Source: Colwellia echini (lineage in GTDB: Bacteria > Pseudomonadota > Gammaproteobacteria > Enterobacterales > Alteromonadaceae). From it: 64,000 nucleotides of DNA. The stretch is taken from positions 62,001 through 126,000 of the forward strand of contig NZ_PJAI02000001.1 in NCBI RefSeq assembly GCF_002843355.2, given 5' to 3'. Both the position numbers and the translations under genes were made by a program. Below are positions 1-9,839 of the stretch, one piece after another; positions within the stretch are counted from its first letter, which is position 1; each line of letters begins with the position of its first letter. The notes under the pieces are model-generated. The model saw nothing but the letters and a program-made list of their open reading frames with translations. It ran no database searches and was not told the DNA's origin.

Positions 1-980
1 TTAAGAAGAAGAAATCGGTTAACGTTCCTGGCGTTGAAATTAATCTTCCTTCAGTTACTGATCGTGATAAAACGTTTATCGAAATGTGTATCGACACAGG
101 TGTTGACTTTATTGCTCACTCATTTGTGCGTAACAAGCAAGATGTATTAGATGTGCAAAACATCTTAGACGCGAAAAACTCGCCGATTAAAATCATTGCT
201 AAAATCGAAAACCGTGAAGGTGTAGATAACTTAGATGAAATCTTAGAAGTTGTTTACGGCGTAATGGTTGCTCGTGGTGACTTAGGTATCGAAATCCCTG
301 GTTACGAAGTACCATTAGTACAAAAAGATATGATCGAACGTTGTATTAAAGCTAAAGTACCTGTTATTACAGCAACACAAATGCTTGAAAGTATGATTCA
401 AAACCCACGTGCTACACGTGCTGAAATTTCAGACGTTGCTAACGCTGTTTTAGATGGTACTGATGCATTAATGCTTTCTGGTGAATCTGCATACGGTGAT
501 TACCCGTTTGAAGCTGTTGAAACTATGGCAAACATAGCTAGACACGTTGAAGAAAACACAGCAAGTGGTATCAACCTTGACTCAGAAGATACTAACAAAG
601 ATTTACAAGCATACATTGCTAAATCTGTTGCTAAATCTGCACGCGATTTAGAAGTTGATGCGATTGTTGTACCAACGGCTACAGGCTCAACTGTTCGTCA
701 AATTGCTTCACATCGTCCAGCTGCACCAATTTATGCTGCATGTTACAAGCCTGAATCACTACGTTTATTATCATTAAGCTACGGCGTAGAAGCATACTTA
801 ATTGATGTTCCAGAGCGTAAAGATGTTATTAAAGCATCTATTGCACCACTTTTAGAAAGTGGCATAATCAAAAACGAAAGCTTAGTTGTTATTGCTAAAA
901 GTGCACAAGGTGCTCCGAAAGGAGAAACTAACCGCATGGAAATCAACACAGCAGCTTCATTTGTTAACCGCGTAAACTAA
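1..980 (+). CDS. pyk: Pyruvate kinase, C-terminal part (5' end outside window)
   Basis: Catalyses phosphoenolpyruvate + ADP to pyruvate + ATP, the last step of glycolysis, in the cytosol. The reading frame is open from base 3 to the TAA at 978-980, so about 325 residues are present and roughly the first 150 are missing. Visible family blocks are IAKIEN, the metal/PEP-binding segment VMVARGDLGIEIP, the ITATQMLESMI signature and SDVANAVLDGTDALMLSGES. They are followed by the C-terminal allosteric domain. The in-frame ATG at 84 is internal, because the bases before it encode the conserved NVPGVEINLPSVT strand. A strong terminator follows. I cannot tell a PykF from a PykA paralogue on this fragment. 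Confidence 0.96.
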   Translation, partial: KKKKSVNVPGVEINLPSVTDRDKTFIEMCIDTGVDFIAHSFVRNKQDVLDVQNILDAKNSPIKIIAKIENREGVDNLDEILEVVYGVMVARGDLGIEIPGYEVPLVQKDMIERCIKAKVPVITATQMLESMIQNPRATRAEISDVANAVLDGTDALMLSGESAYGDYPFEAVETMANIARHVEENTASGINLDSEDTNKDLQAYIAKSVAKSARDLEVDAIVVPTATGSTVRQIASHRPAAPIYAACYKPESLRLLSLSYGVEAYLIDVPERKDVIKASIAPLLESGIIKNESLVVIAKSAQGAPKGETNRMEINTAASFVNRVN

Positions 981-1028
981 TTTAAATATTAATTTACCTT
1001 GTTGCCTAGCAACAATTAACAAGCGAAT

Positions 1029-1064
1029 AAAAAAGCTTAAGCCTCACGGTTTAAGCTTTTTTTA
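1029..1064 (+). terminator. Intrinsic terminator after pyruvate kinase
   Basis: The arms AAAAGCTTAA (1031-1040) and TTAAGCTTTT (1051-1060) form a 10-bp perfect stem around a 10-base loop. It is followed by a T run, 50 bases after the pyk stop codon. Confidence 0.85.
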
Positions 1065-1098
1065 TGGCTGTGAATATTGAGCTAACGAATTAGCGTTA

Positions 1099-1151
1099 AT
1101 ACCAAACGCAATAATTAATTTGTTTAGTATAAACCGAACTCAGGTTACTTA
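1099..1151. repeat. Decayed inverted-repeat element remnant
   Basis: ATACCAAAC (1099-1107) and GTTTAGTAT (1122-1130) form a near-perfect inverted repeat (8 of 9). They resemble the ends of the element at 15011-15170. Directly after, CGAACTCAGGTTA (about 1134-1146) resembles the right terminal repeat of the element at 36564-36771. I read this as a degenerate remnant. It touches the stop codon of the gene on the minus strand at 1145. Confidence 0.4.
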
Positions 1152-2416
1152 AGTGTTTTTGGGATGTTATCGAGTAATTGATCGTAGTGACTATAAATTT
1201 TAGGCATGTCCATGCTGTTGAGAAAACCAGAGCAGGTTAAGTAAGCTAATAAATAACGTGCGTCTTTAACCCAAGGAGGAAGGTACTTGGGGGGTTGGCA
1301 TAAGCCTATTTCTTCAAGTTTGTATAAAACCGGTATGTCTTCAATATCTAACTTGCCGCAAAATAATAATTTAAGGCAATCCGCTCTGCCATTTACCGCA
1401 ATAGCCTTTAAGAAATTGTGTACCCGAATTAGTCCCTCTAAATAAACGCCGTCTTTAGTAAACGGAGCACCGCCTGTTAGCATGCCGCCTCTAAATACGC
1501 GACGGCTGTTCTCATAGGCTTGAGACTCATTACCAATTCGACCTAAGAAGTAATGATATACATCTAAGAAATCAGCGCCTTCAATTGACATTTGTATAGC
1601 GATAATACGATCAGCAAGTCTGCGTAGTCGGTCTAAATCAATTGAATTAGTGATATATTCAGAAAATACTGCTAAACCTTCTTGTGTTTTAGTGGTACCA
1701 GGATGACCAGCAGCCAGTATTTTAAGGTGTTGTTGATTTAAGCCGTTAATTGATGTGGCAACATGAATATGCGCTTCGTGGTTAATTAATTGCTGTGCAT
1801 CTAAATCAGTAAAACATGCGGTTCTTCTAATTCTGATTAATTTGGGGTTAGCTAAGGCGTTAGCTGAAAGTTCATCAACAATTTCAACTTTTGGCGCTTC
1901 ATCCCCAAACATTTTTACAACAGCCGCTTGCATTTGACTGGCAATATCTGAAGCCAGATAACACATAGGAGGCGGGGTGCCAAAATCATAAGTTGAATAA
2001 CTACTAATTTGTCTATCAAACGTTTTAGCTAACTCAAGTGGTGTTGACTTATCATCAGTGAATGGGTTGGTTGGTTTACCGTATAGTCTTTCTGAATACT
2101 TATAAAAATCTGCAGTTCCTACCGATGCCATCATCAAGGCACCAAACTCAAGTTTAGTTGAAATTCGGTGTAACCATTTATCGATGTCTGAGCTGCTCAT
2201 TAGTGCTCTGGCATCGTTAACAAGCGCTAAGGTTTTTCCTGCATCAAAGCTAGAATAATTTACTTTAGGCAATTCCTTGGCTTGGTCTTTAAAGAATTGA
2301 TGCTTAATATCTCTGTGCCATTCTAAGTGTGAAAGAATACGTATAGGCTGACTAGCGCTATATAGGATCGAACTAATTTTAGTAATACGTTCTTTTTCGA
2401 CTTCTATTCTATTCAT
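1145..2416 (-). CDS. Flavohemoglobin expression-modulating QEGLA motif protein (DUF1704)
   Basis: 423 residues, the usual length for this family. The protein shows HEAHIH, an HExxxH-type putative zinc site, around residue 215. The name-giving TQEGLAVFSE block follows about 30 residues later and is expected to supply the third ligand. The family shares this motif with the eukaryotic MATCAP tyrosine carboxypeptidases, so a peptidase role is possible. The bacterial substrate is not known. There is no signal peptide or membrane helix. The gene stands alone between the convergent pyk and a divergent GGDEF-EAL gene. The ATG at 2416 gives the family-like N-terminus and was kept. Confidence 0.85.
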   Translation of the reverse strand: MNRIEVEKERITKISSILYSASQPIRILSHLEWHRDIKHQFFKDQAKELPKVNYSSFDAGKTLALVNDARALMSSSDIDKWLHRISTKLEFGALMMASVGTADFYKYSERLYGKPTNPFTDDKSTPLELAKTFDRQISSYSTYDFGTPPPMCYLASDIASQMQAAVVKMFGDEAPKVEIVDELSANALANPKLIRIRRTACFTDLDAQQLINHEAHIHVATSINGLNQQHLKILAAGHPGTTKTQEGLAVFSEYITNSIDLDRLRRLADRIIAIQMSIEGADFLDVYHYFLGRIGNESQAYENSRRVFRGGMLTGGAPFTKDGVYLEGLIRVHNFLKAIAVNGRADCLKLLFCGKLDIEDIPVLYKLEEIGLCQPPKYLPPWVKDARYLLAYLTCSGFLNSMDMPKIYSHYDQLLDNIPKTLK

Positions 2417-2644
2417 TAGCTATTAAATTCCAACATAATCTAAAGCGCTGTTAATCTTCAATTATATGATAAAGAAGCAAGTAAAGAACACTTAAAAGTT
2501 GTAATGATATGAGTACAGGTAAAATGCCATAAGACTTATTGTAGTTAACGTTCAGCGAATTCCCTATAGGTAAATTGTATTATTGCTAAGTTGTAAAACC
2601 TGCTATTATTTACAGTAACAAAAAATAATTACTAGGTACACGCT

Positions 2645-4543
2645 TTGTCTAGAGAGAGAAATTATCAAGAAATAACAAAGGGGCACCACTTTTTTAAAGT
2701 TAAGCACTTATTAAAGTTTATTTGGGCTGTGGAAGCTACGTTATTTTTTACCATCTTACAAAGACTCTACTTAGGTGCTTATTCAACTGCTTGTATCGCT
2801 TTTTGCACTTTTATTGCTATTCTCGGCGTCTATTTTTTAGCAAAAAAAAATAAAGTTGAAGAGTCGGCCACACTGCTGTTAATTATCTTTACTGGTTTTG
2901 TTACCTATTTTATGTGGCTGTATAGCGGAATTTATGACGAAGCTGTATTTGCTTATCCTTGTATCTTAATTATGGTCGCTATGCTTGGTAATAAACGCTT
3001 ATTTATAGGTTTGTTTATTTTCATTTCTCTTTCCATTTTACTTAATGGTTTTGTCAATTCCTATGGAATTTATACTAACGAATCGTCACATTCACAGTTA
3101 AATAGTGCGTTTTTAATTACTTTCATTTTTTCACTTATTAGTTACACCATAGCATTAATGGCTAAGGACTTTCGCAAGGTTTTAACTAAATTAGGTGACG
3201 AGAATCAAAGCGTTATTAAAGCTAAAAATGAAATAGAAATATTGTTACGACATGACATTCTTACCTCTTTACCAAATAGATTGATGGCGAATGATTACTT
3301 TCAAAGTGCAATGTCAAAATCACGTAGGGTTAATAACAAAGTACACATAATGTTTGTTGATTTAGATGATTTTAAGTTAATGAATGATGCGTTAGGTCAT
3401 CAAGCAGGAGATTTATTATTAATTGAAATCGCCGCCAGATTAAAAAAGGTAGTCAGGGGAGATGACTTAGTATGCCGTTTTGCAGGCGATGAATTTATTC
3501 TGATTTTTGAATCACTTGTTGAGCCTGAATTGGTCGCGAATATTGCTAATAAAGTTATTTCTGCGGTTAAAAAACCATTTTACTATCAGGGACATCAATT
3601 TATTTGTGGTTGTTCTATTGGTATTTCTATCGCACCAGATGACAGTAGCGATTTTGATAGTTTAGTGCGTAATGCTGATACGGCTATGTATCACTCGAAA
3701 ACCCTTGGTGGTAACTGCTTTCATTATTTTGATGATGAAATGAATACCTATGGTCATGAATATTTAAGCTTGATCACCGATTTAAGAAAAGCCATTAAAG
3801 AAGAGCAATTCTTTTTGGTATATCAGCCTAAAATTGATTTACACACTAATAAGATTACTGGTGCTGAAGCATTGATCAGGTGGAATCATCCTGAAAAAGG
3901 CGTGATCTTCCCAGACTTTTTTATCGATAAAGCTGAAAAGTCGGGATTGATTTGCGACATCGGCGAATGGGTTTTACATGAAGCCTGTAAGGTGTGTAAA
4001 GAATGGGTGAGTGCAGGCGCTGTTGATTTTTCTATGGCCGTTAATATTTCTTCCAAACAATTTGCTAAAGGTAATTTAGACGAAGTAATAAAATCAGCTT
4101 TAGAATATAACGATTTACGTGGTAAAAATTTAGAGCTTGAGATGACTGAATCGTTATTAATTGATAATTCAGAAGAGTTGAAAAATACCTTTAAATATAT
4201 TCGTAAATTAGGTGTAGACTTCTCAGTAGATGATTTTGGTACGGGTTATTCTAATTTAGGTTATTTGAAAGAGTTTGATATTACTACGTTAAAAGTAGAC
4301 CGATCTTTCATTTATGATATTGCTAATAAACCAAAGAATCAGGCGCTTGTTAAAGCTATCATTCAAATGGCTAAAGGTCTTGAACTTATTACTGTGGCTG
4401 AAGGTATAGAGGACTTGGCTACGGCAAATATGCTTATCGATTTTGAATGCGATTCAGCTCAAGGTTATTTCTGGTCAAAACCGTTATCTAAACGTGAATT
4501 TGTAAAATTTATTGAAGAGTTTAATAGCAGTAAGCTAGTTTAA
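2645..4543 (+). CDS. Membrane GGDEF-EAL c-di-GMP protein
   Basis: 632 residues: several membrane helices (about residues 25-170), then GGDEF (about 200-365) and EAL (about 375-625) domains. The cyclase signature is AGDEF (280-284), a variant often still active, with an RGDD inhibitory I-site five residues before it. The phosphodiesterase domain keeps GAEALIRW (EAL at 408-410) and DDFGTGYS, so it should hydrolyse c-di-GMP. The N-terminus has no recognisable ligand domain. The start is TTG at 2645, because no ATG occurs before the membrane segments and an in-frame TAG lies at 2633. The ribosome site is weak (TAGG at 2633-2636). Confidence 0.9.
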   Translation: MSRERNYQEITKGHHFFKVKHLLKFIWAVEATLFFTILQRLYLGAYSTACIAFCTFIAILGVYFLAKKNKVEESATLLLIIFTGFVTYFMWLYSGIYDEAVFAYPCILIMVAMLGNKRLFIGLFIFISLSILLNGFVNSYGIYTNESSHSQLNSAFLITFIFSLISYTIALMAKDFRKVLTKLGDENQSVIKAKNEIEILLRHDILTSLPNRLMANDYFQSAMSKSRRVNNKVHIMFVDLDDFKLMNDALGHQAGDLLLIEIAARLKKVVRGDDLVCRFAGDEFILIFESLVEPELVANIANKVISAVKKPFYYQGHQFICGCSIGISIAPDDSSDFDSLVRNADTAMYHSKTLGGNCFHYFDDEMNTYGHEYLSLITDLRKAIKEEQFFLVYQPKIDLHTNKITGAEALIRWNHPEKGVIFPDFFIDKAEKSGLICDIGEWVLHEACKVCKEWVSAGAVDFSMAVNISSKQFAKGNLDEVIKSALEYNDLRGKNLELEMTESLLIDNSEELKNTFKYIRKLGVDFSVDDFGTGYSNLGYLKEFDITTLKVDRSFIYDIANKPKNQALVKAIIQMAKGLELITVAEGIEDLATANMLIDFECDSAQGYFWSKPLSKREFVKFIEEFNSSKLV

Positions 4544-4558
4544 ATCGGCTTAAAATAA

Positions 4559-4584
4559 AGCCAGTTTGATCTTACAAACTGGCT
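4559..4584. terminator. Bidirectional terminator between convergent genes
   Basis: GCCAGTTTG (4560-4568) and CAAACTGGC (4575-4583) form a perfect 9-bp stem with a 6-base loop. It lies midway between the convergent GGDEF-EAL gene and ahpF. It has short A/T flanks and no long T run. Confidence 0.65.
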
Positions 4585-4604
4585 AACTCATTGCTAATAC
4601 TGTT

Positions 4605-6176
4605 TTAACTTTCGCGAATAATATAATCAAATGCTGACAAAGATGCTTTTGCGCCTTCACCCATGGCAATAACAATTTGCTTATAAGGTACGGTTGATAC
4701 ATCACCTGCAGCGAATATACCAGGCTCACTGGTGTTACAGCGCTCATCAATTATAATTTCGCCATGCTTAGTGCGTTCAACAACACCGTCTAAGAAGCTA
4801 CTGTTTGGCAATAAACCAATTTGTACAAAAATACCTGCTAATGAGTGCTGTTTAACTTCACCTGTTACCCGGTCTTCATAAGCAAGGGCGATAACTTTAC
4901 CATTTTCTGCAATAACTTCTTTAGTCGCTGCGTTTTTGATAATAGTAATTTTGCTATGTGCCTCAGCTTTTTCAACTAATACTTGGTCGGCTTTTAATTC
5001 AGGTAAAAATTCAAATACTGTCACGTGATTTACCATGCCCGCTAAATCAAGCGCGGCTTCTATACCTGAATTACCGCCACCAACAACCGCAACATCTTTG
5101 CCTTTAAAGAATGGACCATCACAATGCGGACAAAATGCTACACCTGAGCCGATGTTTTCTTTCTCACCAGGTACGCCAAGCTCACGCCATTTTGCACCAG
5201 TGGCAACGATTACTGTTTTCGACTCTATGATTTCACCGCTTGATAAGTGCAATACTTTGGGAGACTTTCCTTCTGTTTGAACCTCAGCTTTGTCAATTTT
5301 CTCTACACGTAAGAACTCTTTAATGGTGATATCGTAATCAGCCAAATGCGCTTGCATATTACCGGTTAATTCTGTGCCAGTTGTTTTTGGTACTGAAATT
5401 AAGTTTTCGATACCTACAGTATCTTTTACCTGACCGCCAATACGGTCGGCAATCATAGTTACATTTAAGCCTTTACGGGCGGCATAAATTGCAGCTGCAA
5501 CGCCAGCAGGACCCGCGCCAATAACAGTAACGTCTTGCAAAGGTAATTGCTCTTGCTCTTCACCCCCGACAATATAAGGAAAACGTTCAATTAATTTATC
5601 TACTAATTGTGCAGTGTCTATTTTGCCGTTGGCAAATAACTTACCGTTTAAATAAACACTTGGTACGCCTTGTATGTTTCTTTCATCAATAACGCTTTGA
5701 AATAAAGCGCCATCAATCATTTCTGAGTTTATTGAATCATTCAATAACGCGAATTGGTTTAATGACTGTACAACGTCAGGACAGTTGTGACAGCTTAATG
5801 AAATAAAAACTTCAAAATGTAAATCATCATGAATTTTTTTAACCATATTGGTTAAGGTATTATCAAGTTTTAATGCAGTTCCAGATGATTGTAATATCGC
5901 TAAGACTAATGAATTAAATTCATGACCACTTGGAATACCTGAAAAGTGGATGCCGTTATTTTTACCATCGACCTCTAAATAGAAGGTGATAGGGCTACGT
6001 AAATTGTTATCACGTTCAATCAATTCTAAGTTATCTGAAATTGAACATAATTGAGATAAAAAATCTTTCAATTCTGCACGTTTTGTATGTTCACCAGTTT
6101 GTAAAACTAGCGACACCTTGTTATTCATATTTTGAGTATAAGTTTTCAATGCGTTTAAAATATCTTGGCTTAACAT
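4605..6176 (-). CDS. ahpF: Alkyl hydroperoxide reductase subunit F
   Basis: NADH-dependent flavoprotein that re-reduces AhpC. Its 523 residues match the family length. The N-terminal double thioredoxin fold carries the redox pair CHNC (C129/C132). This is followed by the FAD-binding VIGAGPAGVAAAIYAARKG (about 218-236), the active disulphide CPHC (C349/C352) and the NAD-binding VVGGGNSGIEAAL. The C-terminal FAD motif is FAAGDVSTVPYKQ. The gene lies 146 bases downstream of ahpC on the same strand, with a GC-rich hairpin between them that may lower ahpF expression relative to ahpC. Confidence 0.97.
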   Translation of the reverse strand: MLSQDILNALKTYTQNMNNKVSLVLQTGEHTKRAELKDFLSQLCSISDNLELIERDNNLRSPITFYLEVDGKNNGIHFSGIPSGHEFNSLVLAILQSSGTALKLDNTLTNMVKKIHDDLHFEVFISLSCHNCPDVVQSLNQFALLNDSINSEMIDGALFQSVIDERNIQGVPSVYLNGKLFANGKIDTAQLVDKLIERFPYIVGGEEQEQLPLQDVTVIGAGPAGVAAAIYAARKGLNVTMIADRIGGQVKDTVGIENLISVPKTTGTELTGNMQAHLADYDITIKEFLRVEKIDKAEVQTEGKSPKVLHLSSGEIIESKTVIVATGAKWRELGVPGEKENIGSGVAFCPHCDGPFFKGKDVAVVGGGNSGIEAALDLAGMVNHVTVFEFLPELKADQVLVEKAEAHSKITIIKNAATKEVIAENGKVIALAYEDRVTGEVKQHSLAGIFVQIGLLPNSSFLDGVVERTKHGEIIIDERCNTSEPGIFAAGDVSTVPYKQIVIAMGEGAKASLSAFDYIIRES

Positions 6177-6259
6177 AGTATTACCCTTTACTGTAATGAG
6201 TTGTGATGATGAATAAGTTATAACAACTCATGAATCTGGTGAAAAAAACTGATGAAAAT

Positions 6260-6279
6260 GGCGGAGACTTACCTCCGCC
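6260..6279 (-). terminator. Hairpin between ahpC and ahpF (possible attenuator)
   Basis: GGCGGAG (6260-6266) and CTCCGCC (6273-6279) form a perfect 7-bp GC-rich stem with a 6-base loop. Read on the minus strand it is followed by ATTTT and, 12 bases further on, a seven-T run. Partial termination after ahpC would give excess peroxidase over reductase. This regulatory reading is inference. Confidence 0.55.
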
Positions 6280-6322
6280 TTTTGTTACTTAATGTGCAGA
6301 CTAGTTACGGTTTAGCAATTAA

Positions 6323-6886
6323 TTAGATTTTGCCAACTAAGTCTAAACTTGGAGTAAGTGTTGCTTCACCTTGCTCCCATGCTGCAGGGCATACTTCACC
6401 GTCGTTAGCGCGAACATATTGTGCGGCTTTAACGTTACGTACCATGTCTTTAGCGCTACGGCCAATACCACCAGCATGAATTTGTGCTACTTGGATAACA
6501 CCATCAGGGTCTGCTAAGAAAGTACCACGGTGTGCCATGTGGTCTTCTTCAATCATTACGTCAAAACCGCGAGTAATGTTGCCTGTTTGGTCGCCAATCA
6601 TAGGAAATTTGATTTTGCCAATCGCTTCTGATGAGTCGTGCCATGCTTTATGTGAGAAATGTGTGTCAGTTGATACAGCGTAAACTTCTACACCTAGCTC
6701 TTGTAATTCAGCGTATTGGTTTGCCATGTCTTCAAGCTCTGTTGGGCAAACAAAGGTAAAGTCTGCCGGGTAGAATAAAAAGATAGACCATTTGCCTTTA
6801 ACGCTGTCTGATGTTACTTCAACAAACTCACCGTTGTGGAATGCTTGTGCTTTGAATTCTGGGATAGTTTTGCCAATCTGTGCCAT
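6323..6886 (-). CDS. ahpC: Alkyl hydroperoxide peroxidase AhpC (2-Cys peroxiredoxin)
   Basis: Typical 2-Cys peroxiredoxin of 187 residues that reduces H2O2, organic peroxides and peroxynitrite. The peroxidatic cysteine is C47 in DFTFVCPTE. The resolving cysteine is C166 in GEVCPAAW near the C-terminus. The GGIGRS and [11 protein letters not shown] blocks are those of the AhpC subgroup. It is the first gene of an ahpCF operon and is transcribed away from katA. A Shine-Dalgarno (AGGAAA on the minus strand) precedes the ATG. OxyR control is expected, since oxyR lies 1.9 kb away in the same module. Confidence 0.97.
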   Translation of the reverse strand: MAQIGKTIPEFKAQAFHNGEFVEVTSDSVKGKWSIFLFYPADFTFVCPTELEDMANQYAELQELGVEVYAVSTDTHFSHKAWHDSSEAIGKIKFPMIGDQTGNITRGFDVMIEEDHMAHRGTFLADPDGVIQVAQIHAGGIGRSAKDMVRNVKAAQYVRANDGEVCPAAWEQGEATLTPSLDLVGKI

Positions 6887-7228
6887 GAGTATTTCCTCGT
6901 TAATTTTAAAATTTCTTAATAAATGTGTTAATAAGTATTAGTAAGTATTTACAGCTTCAAAAGCTTATTTGCTTTCGATGGAGTTATATTAAGTGGATTT
7001 ATGTGATTTATAAAATTAATAAAATAGATATTAATAATCTGTTTTATAGAATGTTGATTGGTGTGATTTTTAATAAAAGTGATCTACAGTAATAGGCAGA
7101 TTATTTATTTAGTTAGCTTTAGGTGCTAAATTTAAGATCTTTTTTAAACTCTAATTTCTAGAACTAATTAGCTAACATTGTATTAATTAAACAGCCAAAA
7201 TCATTTCATTAACGTAAAGGAATAAAAC
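6887..7228. other. Divergent ahpC/katA promoter region
   Basis: 342 bases, very AT-rich, holding the outward promoters of ahpC and katA. I see no small gene. The only motif I would single out is a pair of ATAG blocks 22 bases apart (7024 and 7046). katA has a good ribosome site (AAAGGA at 7216-7221). Confidence 0.6.
7024..7061. promoter_or_regulatory. Possible OxyR-binding region
   Basis: ATAG occurs at 7024-7027 and again at 7046-7049. This is the 22-base periodicity of the OxyR consensus (four ATAG-type half-sites at 11-base steps). The CTAT complements are poorly conserved, so this rests mainly on spacing and on its position between ahpC and katA with oxyR nearby. Confidence 0.3.
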
Positions 7229-8662
7229 ATGTCTGATAAAAAATTAACTACAGCATCGGGTTGTCCTGTAGCTCATAACCAAAATGTAATGACTGCAGGT
7301 CCACGCGGGCCACAACTCTTACAAGATGTTTGGTTTTTAGAAAAACTAGCGCATTTTGATCGAGAAGTTATTCCAGAAAGACGCATGCATGCTAAGGGGT
7401 CGGCAGCATACGGAAAATTTACTGTAACTCACGATATTAGCCAATATACTCGCGCTAAAATATTCTCAGAAATAGGTAAAGAAACAGAGCTAATTACACG
7501 TTTTTCAACCGTTGCGGGCGAGCGAGGTGCAGCAGATGCAGAGCGTGATATTCGCGGTTTTGCAGTTAAGTTTTATACCGAAGAGGGTAACTGGGATCTA
7601 GTGGGTAATAATACCCCGGTATTTTTCTTACGTGATCCGCTGAAATTCCCAGATTTAAACCATGCCGTTAAACGTGATCCTAGAACCAATATGCGCAGTG
7701 CAACCAACAATTGGGATTTTTGGACATCATTACCTGAAGCCCTGCATCAAGTAACTATTGTCATGAGCGATCGCGGTATTCCTGCTACTTATCGTCACAT
7801 GCATGGCTTTGGTAGTCATACATTTAGTTTTATCAACGCAGATAATGAACGCTTTTGGGTTAAATTTCACTTTGAATCTCAGCAAGGTATTAAGAATTTA
7901 ACTGATGCAGAAGCAGAAGCTTTAGTTGGTAAAGATAGAGAAAGTCATCAAAAAGACTTATTAGACTCTATTGATAATAAAAACTTCCCTAAGTGGGTGT
8001 TAAAAGTTCAGGTTATGCCTGAAGCTGATGCAAGTAAGGTAGGTTACAACCCGTTTGATCTAACCAAAGTCTGGCCACATGGAGATTACCCATTGATTGA
8101 AGTGGGCGTGATGGAGCTAAACCGTAACCCTGAAAACTACTTTGCAGAAGTTGAACAAGCCGCTTTTAACCCTGCTAACATAGTGCCAGGTATTGGTTTT
8201 TCTCCTGATAAAATGCTACAAGGGCGTTTATTTTCATACGGTGATGCACAGCGATATCGTTTAGGGGTTAATCATAATCATATCCCTGTAAATGCGGCGA
8301 AATGTCCTGTACATAGTTACCACCGAGATGGGGCAATGCGTACAGATGCTAATTATGGTGCGACTATTGGTTATGAGCCAAGCAGTACGGGTGAGTGGGC
8401 AGAGCAAGCTGATTTTTCTGAGCCACCATTAGATTTACAAGGTGCAGCAGCTCATTGGGATCATCGAGAAGACGAAGACTACTTCTCACAAGCAGGTGCT
8501 TTATTTAGATTAATGACGCCAGAGCAACAACAAGTATTATTTAATAATACTGCTGCTTCAATGGGTGATGTGTCAGTTGAAATTAAGCTGCGTCATATTA
8601 AACATTGTACAGCAGCTGATCCTGCTTATGGAGCAGGTATTAGAAAGGCATTAGGTTTATAA
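7229..8662 (+). CDS. katA: Catalase, small-subunit haem type
   Basis: Monofunctional haem catalase that dismutates H2O2. Its 477 residues fit the small-subunit clade. The distal histidine is H54 in [12 protein letters not shown]. The distal asparagine lies in [11 protein letters not shown] (N127). The proximal haem tyrosine is Y337 in [14 protein letters not shown]. The usual NADPH-clade block [13 protein letters not shown] follows. No signal peptide is visible, so it should be cytosolic. It is divergent from ahpC, followed by a strong terminator, and then by oxyR. Confidence 0.97.
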   Translation: MSDKKLTTASGCPVAHNQNVMTAGPRGPQLLQDVWFLEKLAHFDREVIPERRMHAKGSAAYGKFTVTHDISQYTRAKIFSEIGKETELITRFSTVAGERGAADAERDIRGFAVKFYTEEGNWDLVGNNTPVFFLRDPLKFPDLNHAVKRDPRTNMRSATNNWDFWTSLPEALHQVTIVMSDRGIPATYRHMHGFGSHTFSFINADNERFWVKFHFESQQGIKNLTDAEAEALVGKDRESHQKDLLDSIDNKNFPKWVLKVQVMPEADASKVGYNPFDLTKVWPHGDYPLIEVGVMELNRNPENYFAEVEQAAFNPANIVPGIGFSPDKMLQGRLFSYGDAQRYRLGVNHNHIPVNAAKCPVHSYHRDGAMRTDANYGATIGYEPSSTGEWAEQADFSEPPLDLQGAAAHWDHREDEDYFSQAGALFRLMTPEQQQVLFNNTAASMGDVSVEIKLRHIKHCTAADPAYGAGIRKALGL

Positions 8663-8684
8663 AGTTAACGCTTAATATCATTTT

Positions 8685-8720
8685 AAAAGCCCTATTCAAA
8701 GTTATTTGAATAGGGCTTTT
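8685..8720 (+). terminator. Strong terminator after katA
   Basis: A perfect 16-bp inverted repeat, AAAAGCCCTATTCAAA (8685-8700) against 8705-8720, with loop GTTA. The A and T ends make it work in either direction. It separates katA from oxyR. Confidence 0.9.
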
Positions 8721-8792
8721 CTGTTTTTATCTTTTATACGATAGGTTTTTTAGATTAAACTGTTGATTAAGTTTTATTAAATAAAAATTCTT

Positions 8793-9710
8793 ATGATCAC
8801 ACTTAAACAATTACACTATGCACTCGCAGTTGAGAAAACTTTACATTTTAAGAAAGCGGCTGACGCATGTAACGTATCGCAATCGGCATTAAGTACCGCA
8901 ATCAATGAGCTAGAAAAACAACTTGGTTTGAGTGTTTTCGAGCGTAACAACAAAAAAGTATTAGTGACCAGTAAGGGGCAGTTAATACTTGATAAAGCGA
9001 AGCAAGTTAAAATTGAAGTTGATCAACTAATGCAAATATCTCAATTGGATAAAACTGCATTTTCAACACCTATGTCTATTGGCGTTATTCCTACTATTGG
9101 TCCGTATTTATTACCTAAAATTTTACCTGAGGTAAGAAGGCAGTACCCAGACTTTAAGTTAAGAATTCATGAAGATCAGTCACATGTTTTAGTCGATATG
9201 GTTAGAAATGGTGAGCTTGACGCGGCAATATTAGCACTACCTTATCCTATTGATGGTTTAATGAATTTTGATTTTTGGCAAGAAGATTTTTATTGGGTCA
9301 GTCACAAAGATGGATGTCCAACTCAACTAGAAGAAATAACCACCGAAGAGTTAGCCGTTGAAAAGTTGATGCTATTAAAAGACGGTCATTGTTTGAAAGA
9401 GCATGCGCTTGCTGCTTGTAGTTTAAAGAGCCAAGAGCAGAATACCGATTTTAATGCTGCGAGTTTATATACTTTAATTCAAATGGTTGCAGGTAAACTT
9501 GGGACGACTATTGTGCCGCAGATGGCATTAGATCAGTTAATTCATGATGAATCTGAGCTGCGCGCGGTGCATTTGAATGAGCCCGGCCCACATAGAACTA
9601 TTGCCTTAATTATTAGGCCAAATTATGTCAGAACGGGAGAGTTAACCTTACTAAAGAATATATTTAAAGAACAACTTAGTTTGAGCGTGGCTGATAATAG
9701 CAAAGCATAG
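8793..9710 (+). CDS. oxyR: Hydrogen-peroxide sensor OxyR (LysR family)
   Basis: 305-residue LysR-type regulator with an N-terminal winged helix-turn-helix (about 1-60; KAADACNVSQSALSTAINEL) and a substrate-like domain. The OxyR signature is explicit: GHCLKEHALAAC, with C200 and C209 nine residues apart, matches the C199/C208 redox switch of the E. coli protein. It lies next to its expected targets katA and ahpCF. No clear ribosome site precedes the ATG at 8793. The preceding terminator means it has its own promoter. Confidence 0.95.
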   Translation: MITLKQLHYALAVEKTLHFKKAADACNVSQSALSTAINELEKQLGLSVFERNNKKVLVTSKGQLILDKAKQVKIEVDQLMQISQLDKTAFSTPMSIGVIPTIGPYLLPKILPEVRRQYPDFKLRIHEDQSHVLVDMVRNGELDAAILALPYPIDGLMNFDFWQEDFYWVSHKDGCPTQLEEITTEELAVEKLMLLKDGHCLKEHALAACSLKSQEQNTDFNAASLYTLIQMVAGKLGTTIVPQMALDQLIHDESELRAVHLNEPGPHRTIALIIRPNYVRTGELTLLKNIFKEQLSLSVADNSKA

Positions 9711-9774
9711 ACTTTTAGATTGTAGGGAGTAGCTTGTAGGAAATAAATTGCTAGGGAATACTAGGGCATAAATT

Positions 9775-9813
9775 AAAAACGTCATCGCCGACAAGAAATA
9801 TCGAACGATGACG
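9775..9813 (-). terminator. Terminator of the glutamate mutase operon
   Basis: CGTCATCG (9780-9787) and CGATGACG (9806-9813) form an 8-bp stem with an 18-base loop. On the minus strand it is followed by five T, 27 bases after the stop codon of the ligase gene. Confidence 0.7.
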
Positions 9814-9839
9814 CTAACATATCAATTCAAAATTATTTT